Shown here one piece after another: positions 50,567 to 59,355 of a stretch of 64,000 nucleotides of DNA. This DNA is from Phenylobacterium sp. (GTDB taxonomy: Bacteria > Pseudomonadota > Alphaproteobacteria > Caulobacterales > Caulobacteraceae): assembly GCF_030681155.1 (NCBI RefSeq), contig NZ_JAUXXE010000019.1:1-64000 (forward strand), read 5' to 3'. Each line of letters opens with the position of its first letter. Positions within the stretch are counted from its first letter, which is position 1. The notes below the pieces were generated by a model that saw nothing but the letters and a program-made list of their open reading frames with translations, was not told where the DNA came from and did no database searches. Made by a program: the position numbers and the translations under genes.

Positions 50567-51345
50567 TGAAGGACGGTGAAGAAACGCTCAGGCCGGGCGT
50601 TGAGCACCCAGGTCCAGGGCTTGAAGAGCGATGCGCCGGGATTCCAGGACAGCAGAATGATCTGCGCCTTGCCGACCAGATTCTCGGCGGGCACGAAGCC
50701 GACGCCCATCTCGGAAGGCACTCTACTGTCGAGCGAGTTGTCGCGGTTGTCGCCCATAAAGAAGTAGTGGCCTTCAGGGACGACGAAGGTCTGGGTGTTG
50801 TCCACCTCGCCATCCGGACCGAAGTCATAGGTCACGAACTGGCGACCATTTGGGAAGGTTTCCTTGTAGCGCTGGACGTTACGCGTGAAGCCGTAGCCGG
50901 AATCGATCATCACCGGCGGCAACGCCTCGCGCGGAACTTCCTTGTCGTTGATCCACAAGCGGCCTTCACGCATCTGCACCCGGTCGCCGGGCAGGCCGAT
51001 CAGGCGCTTGATGTAGTCGGTGCGGCCGTCGCGCGGCAGCTTGAAGACGATCACGTCGCCGCGGTTAGGGACGCGCTCCATGAGCCGGCCATCGAAGATC
51101 GGCGGGCTGAACGGGATCGAGTGGCGCGAGTAGCCGTAGGAATATTTGGAGACGATGATGTAGTCGCCCTCGAGCAGCGTCGGCTCCATCGAGGCCGACG
51201 GGATCGTGAAGGGCTGGAAGAACAGCACGCGCAGGAACAGCGCGATAAGCAGGGCGTAGGCGACCGTTTTCACGATCTCCACGAACTCGTTCATGGCGCC
51301 GGATTTGTCCGGAGCATCCGAGGTCTTTGCGCTGTCGGTCATCAT
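50563..51345 (-). CDS. lepB: signal peptidase I
   Basis: FTIPSASMEPTLLEGDYIIVSKYSYGYS; GDVIVFKLPRDGRTDYIKRLIGLPGD; MGDNRDNSLDSR. In-frame start also at 51378. Confidence 0.95.
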   Translation of the reverse strand: MMTDSAKTSDAPDKSGAMNEFVEIVKTVAYALLIALFLRVLFFQPFTIPSASMEPTLLEGDYIIVSKYSYGYSRHSIPFSPPIFDGRLMERVPNRGDVIVFKLPRDGRTDYIKRLIGLPGDRVQMREGRLWINDKEVPREALPPVMIDSGYGFTRNVQRYKETFPNGRQFVTYDFGPDGEVDNTQTFVVPEGHYFFMGDNRDNSLDSRVPSEMGVGFVPAENLVGKAQIILLSWNPGASLFKPWTWVLNARPERFFTVLQ

Positions 51346-51538
51346 GGGTCCTGCGATTTGTCCGAAACTGACGGACATTTTGCCTAGCTAGACGCTGCAT
51401 ACGCTGGGAGCAAGCGCGCCGCCCGTGAACTCTGTGTCACGCGCCGTAAAGGCGCAGGTGACGCCCGGCGCCAAGAAGAAGGCGATCCGACCCTCGGCGC
51501 GATTGCAGCGGAGCTTACAGGGTCTATGAGGTAGCGCC

Positions 51539-52432
51539 ATGACTCGATCCACCCTCCCCTGGCTGCATGTCCTCCTCGCGATCGCCGTCGTGGCGGTGTG
51601 GGGCACGAACTTCGTGGTCATCCGGATCGGCCTGGACCATCTGCCGCCGCTCACCTTCGCGGCGCTGCGCTTTACCTTCGCCCTGCTGCCGGCCGTGTTC
51701 TTCCTGAAGAAGCCCGACGTGCCTTGGCGCAATCTAGCGGCCTATGGCGTGCTGATCGGTGCGGGGCAGTTTGGCCTTCTCTACATTGCGATGAGCGGCT
51801 TCATTTCGCCGGGCCTGGCTTCGCTGGTCGTGCAGACCCAGGTGTTCTTCACCATCGGCCTAGCCATGTGGCTGGCCAAGGAACGCATCCGCAGCTTCCA
51901 ACTAGTCGCCCTGGGGCTTGCGGCGGTGGGACTGGTGGTCATCGTCGCCCACACCGACGCCTCGGTGACGCCGCTCGGCCTCGCCCTTGTGCTGATCGCC
52001 GCGGCGAGCTGGGCCGGCGGCAACGCCTTCTCCAAGGCCGCCGGCAAGGTCAACATGCTGGCCTATGTGGTTTGGGCCAGCCTGTTCTCGGTTCCGCCGC
52101 TGCTCATCCTGGCCCTCGTCTTTGAGGGACCGCAGGCGATCATCCAGGGCGTGCGCGCCGCCGACACCGCGACCTGGGCCGCAGTCCTGTGGCAGTCGGT
52201 CGGCAACACCCTCTTCGGCTACGCCGCCTGGGGCTGGCTGCTGTCACGCCACCCGGCCGCGGTGATCACGCCCATGGCGATGCTGGTGCCGGTGTTCGGG
52301 ATGGGCGCTTCGGCGATCTGGCTCGGCGAGAGCCTGCCGCCCTGGAAGCTGCTGGCCGCGGGTCTGGTGATGAGCGGCCTGGCCATCAACATCTTCTGGC
52401 CGACCCTCGAACGGCGCTTGGCCCGGGCCTAG
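51539..52432 (+). CDS. EamA/DMT family transporter
   Basis: LLAIAVVAVWGTNFVVIRIGLDHLPPLTFAALRF; duplicated EamA repeat. Confidence 0.9.
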   Translation: MTRSTLPWLHVLLAIAVVAVWGTNFVVIRIGLDHLPPLTFAALRFTFALLPAVFFLKKPDVPWRNLAAYGVLIGAGQFGLLYIAMSGFISPGLASLVVQTQVFFTIGLAMWLAKERIRSFQLVALGLAAVGLVVIVAHTDASVTPLGLALVLIAAASWAGGNAFSKAAGKVNMLAYVVWASLFSVPPLLILALVFEGPQAIIQGVRAADTATWAAVLWQSVGNTLFGYAAWGWLLSRHPAAVITPMAMLVPVFGMGASAIWLGESLPPWKLLAAGLVMSGLAINIFWPTLERRLARA

Positions 52433-52442
52433 CCAAAGGGGC

Positions 52443-52841
52443 CTATTCCGGCAACGCCTCGATGATCACGAACGCCTGGGCGTAGGGGTGGTCGTCGGTC
52501 AGCGACAGGTGGATCACCGCCTTGTGGCCCGGGGGCGTCATGGCTTCCAACCGCTTCAGCGCCCCACCGGTCAGCGCCATGGTGGGCTGGCCCGAGCGCA
52601 TGTTGACGACGCCCATGTCGCGCCAGAACACTCCGGCCCGCATGCCGGTGCCGAGCGCCTTGGCGCAAGCTTCCTTGGCCGCGAAGCGCTTGGCGTAGCT
52701 TGAGGCGCGGTCCGGCTTGCGTTCCGACCGGGTGCGTTCGATCTCGGTGAAGATGCGATTGGTGAAGCGCTCGCCGAAACGCGTCAGCGTGTCGGCGACA
52801 CGGCGGATATCGGAGAGATCCGAGCCGATCCCGACGATCAA
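52443..52841 (-). CDS. acpS: holo-[acyl-carrier-protein] synthase
   Basis: [54 protein letters not shown]. Confidence 0.95.
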   Translation of the reverse strand: MIVGIGSDLSDIRRVADTLTRFGERFTNRIFTEIERTRSERKPDRASSYAKRFAAKEACAKALGTGMRAGVFWRDMGVVNMRSGQPTMALTGGALKRLEAMTPPGHKAVIHLSLTDDHPYAQAFVIIEALPE

Positions 52842-53596
52842 GCCGCTCTCCCGATCCGGGCCTGATCCATCAGGCTGCGCATGCGTTGGATGGCGGGCGT
52901 CAGGCCGACGAAGATCGCCTCGCCGATCAGGAAGTGACCGATGTTGAGCTCGGCCAGTTCGGGAATCTCGGCGACCGCCTTGACCGTCTCATAGTCGATC
53001 CCGTGGCCGGCGTGGACTTCAAGGCCCAGGCGCGCGGCTTCGGCGGCGGTGGTCTTCAGATTGGCGAGCAGCCGCCCGGCGTCGGACGAGCCTTCGCGTA
53101 CCGCGTCGCAATAGGCGCCGGTATGCAGCTCAACCACCTGGGCGCCCATCGCCTGCGACGCGGCGGCCTGGGCCGGATCGGCGTCGATGAAGCAGGAGAC
53201 CCGAACGCCCGCGTCCACCAGCTTGCGAACCACTGGCGCGATGTGATTGTGACCACCGGCGACGTCGAGGCCGCCCTCGGTCGTGCGTTCCTCGCGCCGC
53301 TCGGGCACCAGGCAGGCGGCGTGCGGCAGGTGGGCCAGGGCGATCGCCTCCATCTCGGCCGTAACCGCCATCTCGAAATTCAGCGGCCGGCCGCGCTTGC
53401 GGGTGATCACCGCCAGCGCCTCTATATCGGCGTCGGATATATGCCGGCGATCTTCGCGCAAGTGAGCGGTGATGCCGTCGGCGCCGGCCGCGATAGCCAG
53501 TTCGGCCGCCCGGACGGGATCGGGATAGGTGCTCCCACGCGCGTTCCGGATGGTCGCCACGTGGTCGATATTCACCCCTAAGCGCAGTCGGCTCAT
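52838..53596 (-). CDS. pdxJ: pyridoxine 5'-phosphate synthase
   Basis: [48 protein letters not shown]. Confidence 0.96.
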   Translation of the reverse strand: MSRLRLGVNIDHVATIRNARGSTYPDPVRAAELAIAAGADGITAHLREDRRHISDADIEALAVITRKRGRPLNFEMAVTAEMEAIALAHLPHAACLVPERREERTTEGGLDVAGGHNHIAPVVRKLVDAGVRVSCFIDADPAQAAASQAMGAQVVELHTGAYCDAVREGSSDAGRLLANLKTTAAEAARLGLEVHAGHGIDYETVKAVAEIPELAELNIGHFLIGEAIFVGLTPAIQRMRSLMDQARIGRAA

Positions 53597-53660
53597 CTGG
53601 TTACTCCACTATCGCCGCGATGGCGGACTGATCTGGAAATAGGCGCGCGCGGCCTGGAAA

Positions 53661-54245
53661 TCACCCGTGCAAGCGACGGCTGCCGGGGTCCTCGATCGGG
53701 ATGGCCGCCAGTTCCGGCGGCAGCTGATCGGCGGGATAGGCCGGCACGTCCAGGCGGGCCAAGGCCACGAACGGCGCACCCGGATCGGCCCGGCCGCCAG
53801 AGCGGTCAACGATGCAGGCCGCGACCACGACATTGCCGCCGGCCGCCTTGATCGCCTCGACGCATTCGCGCGACGACAGGCCGGTGGAGACGATGTCCTC
53901 GACCATGGCGATCCGCGCGCCGGGCGGGATCGAGAAGGCGCGGCGCAGCTTGAACGAGCCGCCTTCACGCTCGACGTACATCGACGGCACGCCCAGATGA
54001 CGGGCGGTCTCATAGCCCGGGATGATGCCGCCGACCGCCGGTGAAATGCAGAGATCGACCTCGCCCACCGCCTCGACAATCTTGGCCGCCAGCGCCTTGC
54101 AGAGCCGCTCGGTGCGCTCCGGATACTGGAAGACCAGATTCTTCTGCAGGAAGGTGCCGGAGTGCAGCCCGCTGGACAGCACGAAGTGTCCTTCGCGCAG
54201 AGCGCCCGAGGCGCGGAATTCTTCGAGGACGTCTTCGGTGTTCAT
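53661..54245 (-). CDS. pyrE: orotate phosphoribosyltransferase
   Basis: [46 protein letters not shown] (PRPP motif). Confidence 0.94.
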   Translation of the reverse strand: MNTEDVLEEFRASGALREGHFVLSSGLHSGTFLQKNLVFQYPERTERLCKALAAKIVEAVGEVDLCISPAVGGIIPGYETARHLGVPSMYVEREGGSFKLRRAFSIPPGARIAMVEDIVSTGLSSRECVEAIKAAGGNVVVAACIVDRSGGRADPGAPFVALARLDVPAYPADQLPPELAAIPIEDPGSRRLHG

Positions 54246-54321
54246 TGGGGCCTCCTGACTTGCGGATTACCCAACGCCTGCCAAGCTGTCACCGACCAAT
54301 TCGTTTTGGGAGGACGAACCG

Positions 54322-55014
54322 GTGAAACTGTTTCAGACCTATGACTCGCCCTTCCCCACGCGCGTGCGCCTGCTGCTCTACGCCAAGGGGATAGAGGTTG
54401 AGGTGATCCGGCCGCCTGGCTTTGGGGCCACAGCCGAATCCAAGGCCGAGTACCTGAACGTCAATCCGATCGGCCGGGTCCCGGCCCTGGTGCTGGACGA
54501 CGGTCGGGTGCTGCCCGAATCCGAAGTGATTTGCGAATACCTTGAGGACGCGTATCCGACCCCGTCTCTGAGGCCGGACGATCCGTGGGAGCGGGCGCGG
54601 ATGCGGCTGCTGTCGCGGATCTGCGACTTCTATGTGGTGATGGCCATGGTCCCGCTGTTCAACTTCGCCGGCCGCTCGCGCCGCCATTGGGAGACCCAGG
54701 CCATCCACGACGCCTCCCGTAAGGTCGCCGAGGCCCTGGCCTATCTGGAGACCTTCATCGGGTCGGACGGCTACGCGGTAGGAAGCGCCCTCACCCAGGC
54801 CGACGGCGCCATCGTGCCGCAACTGGTCCTGGCCACCGAATGGATCCCGAACCTGTTTGGCACGCCTGATCCGCTGGAGAACCTGCCCAAGCTGGCCGCC
54901 TACTGGACTTCGATCCAGGCCGATCCCATCGCCGCGCGACTGATCGCCGAGACCCGCCAGGCCATCGCCGAGCAACAGGCCGCTGCACGCGAGCAGGCCA
55001 AGCAGATGGCCTGA
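54322..55014 (+). CDS. glutathione S-transferase family protein
   Basis: Thioredoxin-like N-terminus KLFQTYDSPFPTRVRLLLYAKGIEVEVI; NPIGRVPALVLDDGRVLPESEVICEYLEDAYP. Confidence 0.92.
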   Translation: MKLFQTYDSPFPTRVRLLLYAKGIEVEVIRPPGFGATAESKAEYLNVNPIGRVPALVLDDGRVLPESEVICEYLEDAYPTPSLRPDDPWERARMRLLSRICDFYVVMAMVPLFNFAGRSRRHWETQAIHDASRKVAEALAYLETFIGSDGYAVGSALTQADGAIVPQLVLATEWIPNLFGTPDPLENLPKLAAYWTSIQADPIAARLIAETRQAIAEQQAAAREQAKQMA

Positions 55015-55547
55015 TGATCGACCGCAGCATCCGCCTCACCACCGCGCGCCTTAGTCTCAGAGCGTTCGAATCGGACGACGCCTCCCGGCTGGTGGAAATC
55101 CAGTCGAACTGGAACGTCACGCGGATGCTGCGCCTCGCCCCATGGCCCCCGACGTTGGAGGCCATGGCCGAGTGGGTCGATGTCCACGGCCAGGAGTGGC
55201 GCGCCGGCGAGGCCTATCGCTTCGCCTGCACTCTGGAGGGCCAGGTCATCGGCTGCGCCGACATCGACGCCATCGGCTCAGGCGGCGCTGAACTCGGCTA
55301 TTTCTTCGACGAGGCCCATTGGGGCAAAGGCTATGCCCGCGAGGCGGCCGGGGCGGTCCGCGACTTCGCGTTTCAGACGCTAGGCCTCGATCACTTGGTC
55401 GCGGGCCATGCAGCGGAAAATCCGGCGTCCGGCAAGGTGCTTGAGGCCCTGGGTTTCCGCTACATCGGCGAGGTGGAGAAATTCTCCAAGCCGCACGGAC
55501 GCGACGTGCCCTACCGCCTTCTGCGCCTCGAAAGGGCGTGGCGCTAA
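55014..55547 (+). CDS. GNAT family N-acetyltransferase (RimJ/RimL type)
   Basis: LTTARLSLRAFESDDASRLVEI; ELGYFFDEAHWGKGYAREAAGAVRDFAF; NPASGKVLEALGFRYIGE. Confidence 0.92.
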   Translation: MIDRSIRLTTARLSLRAFESDDASRLVEIQSNWNVTRMLRLAPWPPTLEAMAEWVDVHGQEWRAGEAYRFACTLEGQVIGCADIDAIGSGGAELGYFFDEAHWGKGYAREAAGAVRDFAFQTLGLDHLVAGHAAENPASGKVLEALGFRYIGEVEKFSKPHGRDVPYRLLRLERAWR

Positions 55548-56812
55548 GCCTGGAAGCCCGACAGATCGGGCACCCGGCCATTCCAGCCAGACACCCGTTC
55601 GAAGGCCGCCGCCAGGGCGACCACCGAGGCTTCGTCCTGCGCGCCGCCCATGATCTGTAAGCCGGCCGGCATGCCGTCGCCCGTCAGTCCGCACGGCACG
55701 CTGGCGGCCGGCAAGTCGAGATAGTTGCCGGCGCGGGTGAGGCTGGAGAGCGGCGACACGGTCTCATCGACGCTCGCTATTGGCGGCGCCTCGATCGGCG
55801 CGGTCGGACAGATCAACGCCGAATAATCCGAGAGCCAGCCCTGGAACTCGGCTTGATCTTCAACCTGGCGACGGCCCGCCTCGTCCAGTTGGGCGTCAGT
55901 GATACCGCGGCCGACCTGGAAGCGGCTGACGATCCAAGGATCCATCCGGTCGGCATGGGCCTCGATCCAGGCGCCCCGCAGCCGCCAGCCCTCGGCGGCC
56001 ATCAGCACGCCATTGGGTTCGAAATAGGCCGAGAGCGGGCGCGGCGGCGTGGTCGTGACGACATCGACATCCGCCGCGCGCAGCCCCTCCAGCGCCAGCA
56101 GGTAGAGGCGGGCGATCTCCGGCTCAAGATCGGCGATGTCGCCGGAGGCCAAGGCGGCGACCCGCCAGCCGCGCACGTCACACTTCAGGGCGGCCTCGGC
56201 GTCGAACGTCCCGCGCCCGGCATCAGCCGCGTCTGGCCGGGAGATGATCTCCAGAACTCGGGCCGCGTCGGCGACGCTGCGCGCCAGGGTTCCGAGCGTG
56301 TCGAGACTCGGGGCCAGATCGTGGACGCCGCGCAACGAAACGAGGCCCCTCCCCGGCTTCAGCCCAACCACGCCGCAAGCCGCCGCGGGAATGCGGACAG
56401 ACCCGCCGGTGTCAGTGCCCAGGGCAACGTCGCAGAGCCCGGCCGCCACGGCGACCGCCGAGCCGCTGGACGACCCGCCTGGCGCGCGGTGCACCTCGGC
56501 GTCCCAAGGATTCCAGGGCCCCCCCACCGCGCGGTTCGTGCCCCAGCCGCCATAGGCCAGCTCAACGGTCTGGGTCTTGCCGACCGCGGCCCATCCAGCT
56601 TCCAGCAACCGCTCCACGCCAGCCGCATGGCGCGCCGGGGATGGATCGAGCGGCAAACGCCCGCCGCCGCCGGTCGGTACGCCGGCGAAGTCGATCATGT
56701 CCTTGATGGCGAAGGTCGGCCCGTCGCCGGCGGCCGGCTCGAAGACCTGGGTGAAGGCGTTCAGCTTCCCGCCGAAACGGTCGATGCGTTCCTTCGCCTG
56801 CGTCGGGGTCAC
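55544..56812 (-). CDS. amidase (amidase signature family)
   Basis: FAIKDMIDFAGVPTGGGGR; APGGSSSGSAVAVAAGLCDVALGTDTGGSVRIPAAACGVVGLKP. GTG start at 56812 gives GTGA overlap with upstream stop; longer ORF starts at 56872. Confidence 0.9.
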   Translation of the reverse strand: MTPTQAKERIDRFGGKLNAFTQVFEPAAGDGPTFAIKDMIDFAGVPTGGGGRLPLDPSPARHAAGVERLLEAGWAAVGKTQTVELAYGGWGTNRAVGGPWNPWDAEVHRAPGGSSSGSAVAVAAGLCDVALGTDTGGSVRIPAAACGVVGLKPGRGLVSLRGVHDLAPSLDTLGTLARSVADAARVLEIISRPDAADAGRGTFDAEAALKCDVRGWRVAALASGDIADLEPEIARLYLLALEGLRAADVDVVTTTPPRPLSAYFEPNGVLMAAEGWRLRGAWIEAHADRMDPWIVSRFQVGRGITDAQLDEAGRRQVEDQAEFQGWLSDYSALICPTAPIEAPPIASVDETVSPLSSLTRAGNYLDLPAASVPCGLTGDGMPAGLQIMGGAQDEASVVALAAAFERVSGWNGRVPDLSGFQA

Positions 56813-58548
56813 CAGGCCCAGCTCCAATCCTTGGCGGTGGGCTTGCAGCCGCCGCCCGCCCAGCCCTTCCAAGCCCGGCCGCGCACGGCTTGGCCGGCGG
56901 CGACGCCGGTGGGCTCTCCATCGGCCAGCACCAGCTTGCCGTTGACCAGCACATGGCTGACCCCGGTCGCGAACTGCTGGGGTCTCTCGTAGGTGCCGTG
57001 GTCGCCGATAGTCTTGGGGTCAAACACCACCACGTCGGCGTGATAACCGACCTTCAGCAGGCCGCGATCTGTCAAACCCAGGTTCTGGGCGGGAAAGGCC
57101 GACAGTCTGCGCACCGCATCGGCCAGGGTGGTCGTCTTTTCCTCACGCACATATTTTCCCAGCACCCGGGCGAAGTTGCCGTAGGCGCGCGGATGGGTGC
57201 TGGATTTCAGGAAGACCCCTTCAGGGGCCTGGGCCGAGGCGTCCGAGCCGAAACTCATCCACGGCAGCGCGGTCTGGCGGGCGACATTTTCCTCCGACAT
57301 CAGGAAGTAGACGACCTGCACGCGGCTGCCGTCCTCGATCACCAGGTCGATGGCCGCGTCCTCCGGCGACACCCCGCGGGCCTTGGCGACCTCGGCGAGC
57401 GTCTTGCCGGTCAGCCCCTTGAGCGCCGGGTTCTTGAAGCCGACCAGCAGCGTCCCCTCGGCCCCTGCGTGACGATAGAGGTTCTCGAAGGACGGCTTTT
57501 CCTGGCGCATCTCGGCGATGACCTTGGCGCGCGTGGCCGGATCCTTAATCTGGGCGATCCACTGCTCCACCCCGCCCGCCTGCACCCAGGGCGGCATGGC
57601 CGCGTCCAAGCCCGTCGAGCCGGCCGTATAGCTGTACATGTCGGCGGTGATCCGCTGGCCCTTGGCGCGTGCCGCCTCGATACGGGCGATGGCAGGGTCC
57701 AGCTTGTCCCAATTGGCCCGGCCGGCCTGCTTCAGGTGGTAGATCTCGGCCGGCGCGCCAGAAGCCCGGGAGATTTCGATCAGCTCGTCGATGGCTTCCA
57801 GCAGCCGGTCGGCTTCCGAGCGCATGTGACTGATATAGATGCCGCCGCAACGCCCCGCCTCGGTGGCCAAGGCGGTTAGCTCCGGCGTCTCGGCGTAGCT
57901 CGCTGGGGCGTAGATCAACGACGACCCGACCCCAAGCGCCCCGTCCTCCATGGCGTCGACCACTAGTTTTCGCATCGCCAGCAGTTGCTCAGGGCTGGGA
58001 TCGACGTCGCCCTCGCCCAGCACATGTTCACGAACCGTCGCCGCGCCAATGAACGAGGCGACATTCACGGCGATCCCACGCTTTTCCAGCCAGGTCAGAT
58101 ACTCATCCAGCGTCGTCCACTCGATCGGGTACTTTATGTCCCCCATCCGCTGGGTTTCCAGGCGCTTCATCTCGGGGCTCAGCGGCCCCATCGACGTCCC
58201 CTCGCCCATCACCTCAAGCGTCACGCCCTGCTTCAGGTCCGACAGCCCGCGACCATCGGCGATCAAGCTGTCGGTGGCCCAGGACAGCATGTTGATGAAG
58301 CCGGGCGAAACCGCCTTGCCGCCGGCGTCGATCGTCTTGCGGGCGCTCTCCGGAGCTTTCGGGCCCACATAGGCGATGCGGCCTTCGGCCACTGCGACGT
58401 CCCCCTTGAACGGCGCGCCGCCAGATCCGTCATAGATCTGGGCGTTGCGGATCAGGACATCATAGGCCGGAGGCGATGCGGCGATGCTGGCGGTGGACGC
58501 CAGCAGAGCGGCGGTCAGGGCGATGGCGACAGGTCTGTACATGACCAC
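56809..58548 (-). CDS. D-aminoacylase / N-acyl-D-amino-acid deacylase family amidohydrolase, exported
   Basis: Signal peptide; YDVLIRNAQIYDGSGGAPFKGDVAVAEGRIAYVG; GIYISHMRSEADRLLEAIDE. Confidence 0.9.
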   Translation of the reverse strand: MVMYRPVAIALTAALLASTASIAASPPAYDVLIRNAQIYDGSGGAPFKGDVAVAEGRIAYVGPKAPESARKTIDAGGKAVSPGFINMLSWATDSLIADGRGLSDLKQGVTLEVMGEGTSMGPLSPEMKRLETQRMGDIKYPIEWTTLDEYLTWLEKRGIAVNVASFIGAATVREHVLGEGDVDPSPEQLLAMRKLVVDAMEDGALGVGSSLIYAPASYAETPELTALATEAGRCGGIYISHMRSEADRLLEAIDELIEISRASGAPAEIYHLKQAGRANWDKLDPAIARIEAARAKGQRITADMYSYTAGSTGLDAAMPPWVQAGGVEQWIAQIKDPATRAKVIAEMRQEKPSFENLYRHAGAEGTLLVGFKNPALKGLTGKTLAEVAKARGVSPEDAAIDLVIEDGSRVQVVYFLMSEENVARQTALPWMSFGSDASAQAPEGVFLKSSTHPRAYGNFARVLGKYVREEKTTTLADAVRRLSAFPAQNLGLTDRGLLKVGYHADVVVFDPKTIGDHGTYERPQQFATGVSHVLVNGKLVLADGEPTGVAAGQAVRGRAWKGWAGGGCKPTAKDWSWAW

Positions 58549-58872
58549 ATGTGAAGCGAGATTCTATCTGCTGTCAGGCCAGAGATTTTTGGGAACGACA
58601 GGAACCGCGCCGATGGGCTTCTCGTTTACTCACTGATCGACGAGTGAAAATCGGAGATCACGCCCGATCAAGAGCCAGAAATGGAAAATGATCGGACAAG
58701 AAACCCGGCGGAGCCTCCCACAATCTTGGTGAGACCGTCGGGCTTCGCTGTGTCTGGCTCCCAGATTCCCCCAGTGAAATGTGAAGAAAAGTCGGAACGC
58801 GACCTTTCCTGCACTCGTTTCGACTGCATGCCGGCCATGTCGGCCGCCCATTTCCCAACAGGAGTCTTCGCC

Positions 58873-59310
58873 ATGAGAGTAAGCGATTGCATGCCGCGCG
58901 ACGTCAGGATGGCCAATCCGAACGAAACCCTGCGCGACGCGGCCCAGCTCATGGCGGAACTAGACGCCGGGGTGCTGCCGGTCAGCGACGGCGACCGGCT
59001 GGTGGGCATGATCACCGACCGCGACATCTGCATACGGGCGGTCGCTCAGGGCAAGGGGCCGGACACCAAGGTCAGCGACATCATGAGCCGCGAGGTCCGC
59101 TATTGCTTCGATGACGAGGAAAGCGACGCGGTGCTGCGCAATATGGGCGACATTCAGGTCCGCCGCCTGCCGGTGCTTAACCGCGAGAAGCGCCTGATCG
59201 GCATCGTCTCGCTCGCGGACCTAGCCTCGATCGGCCAAACGGCCCGCGCCGGCGAGGCCTTGGGCGGCATTGTGCGGCCCGGCGGAGAGCACTCGCAGTC
59301 CATTCACTGA
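58873..59310 (+). CDS. CBS domain-containing protein
   Basis: Two CBS motifs: AAQLMAELDAGVLPVSDGDRLVGMITDRDICIRAV; VLRNMGDIQVRRLPVLNREKRLIGIVSLADLA. Confidence 0.9.
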   Translation: MRVSDCMPRDVRMANPNETLRDAAQLMAELDAGVLPVSDGDRLVGMITDRDICIRAVAQGKGPDTKVSDIMSREVRYCFDDEESDAVLRNMGDIQVRRLPVLNREKRLIGIVSLADLASIGQTARAGEALGGIVRPGGEHSQSIH

Positions 59311-59355
59311 GGCAAAACTGGGCACCAAGGTCACGGCGGGCGCCGAGCGCGCCCG

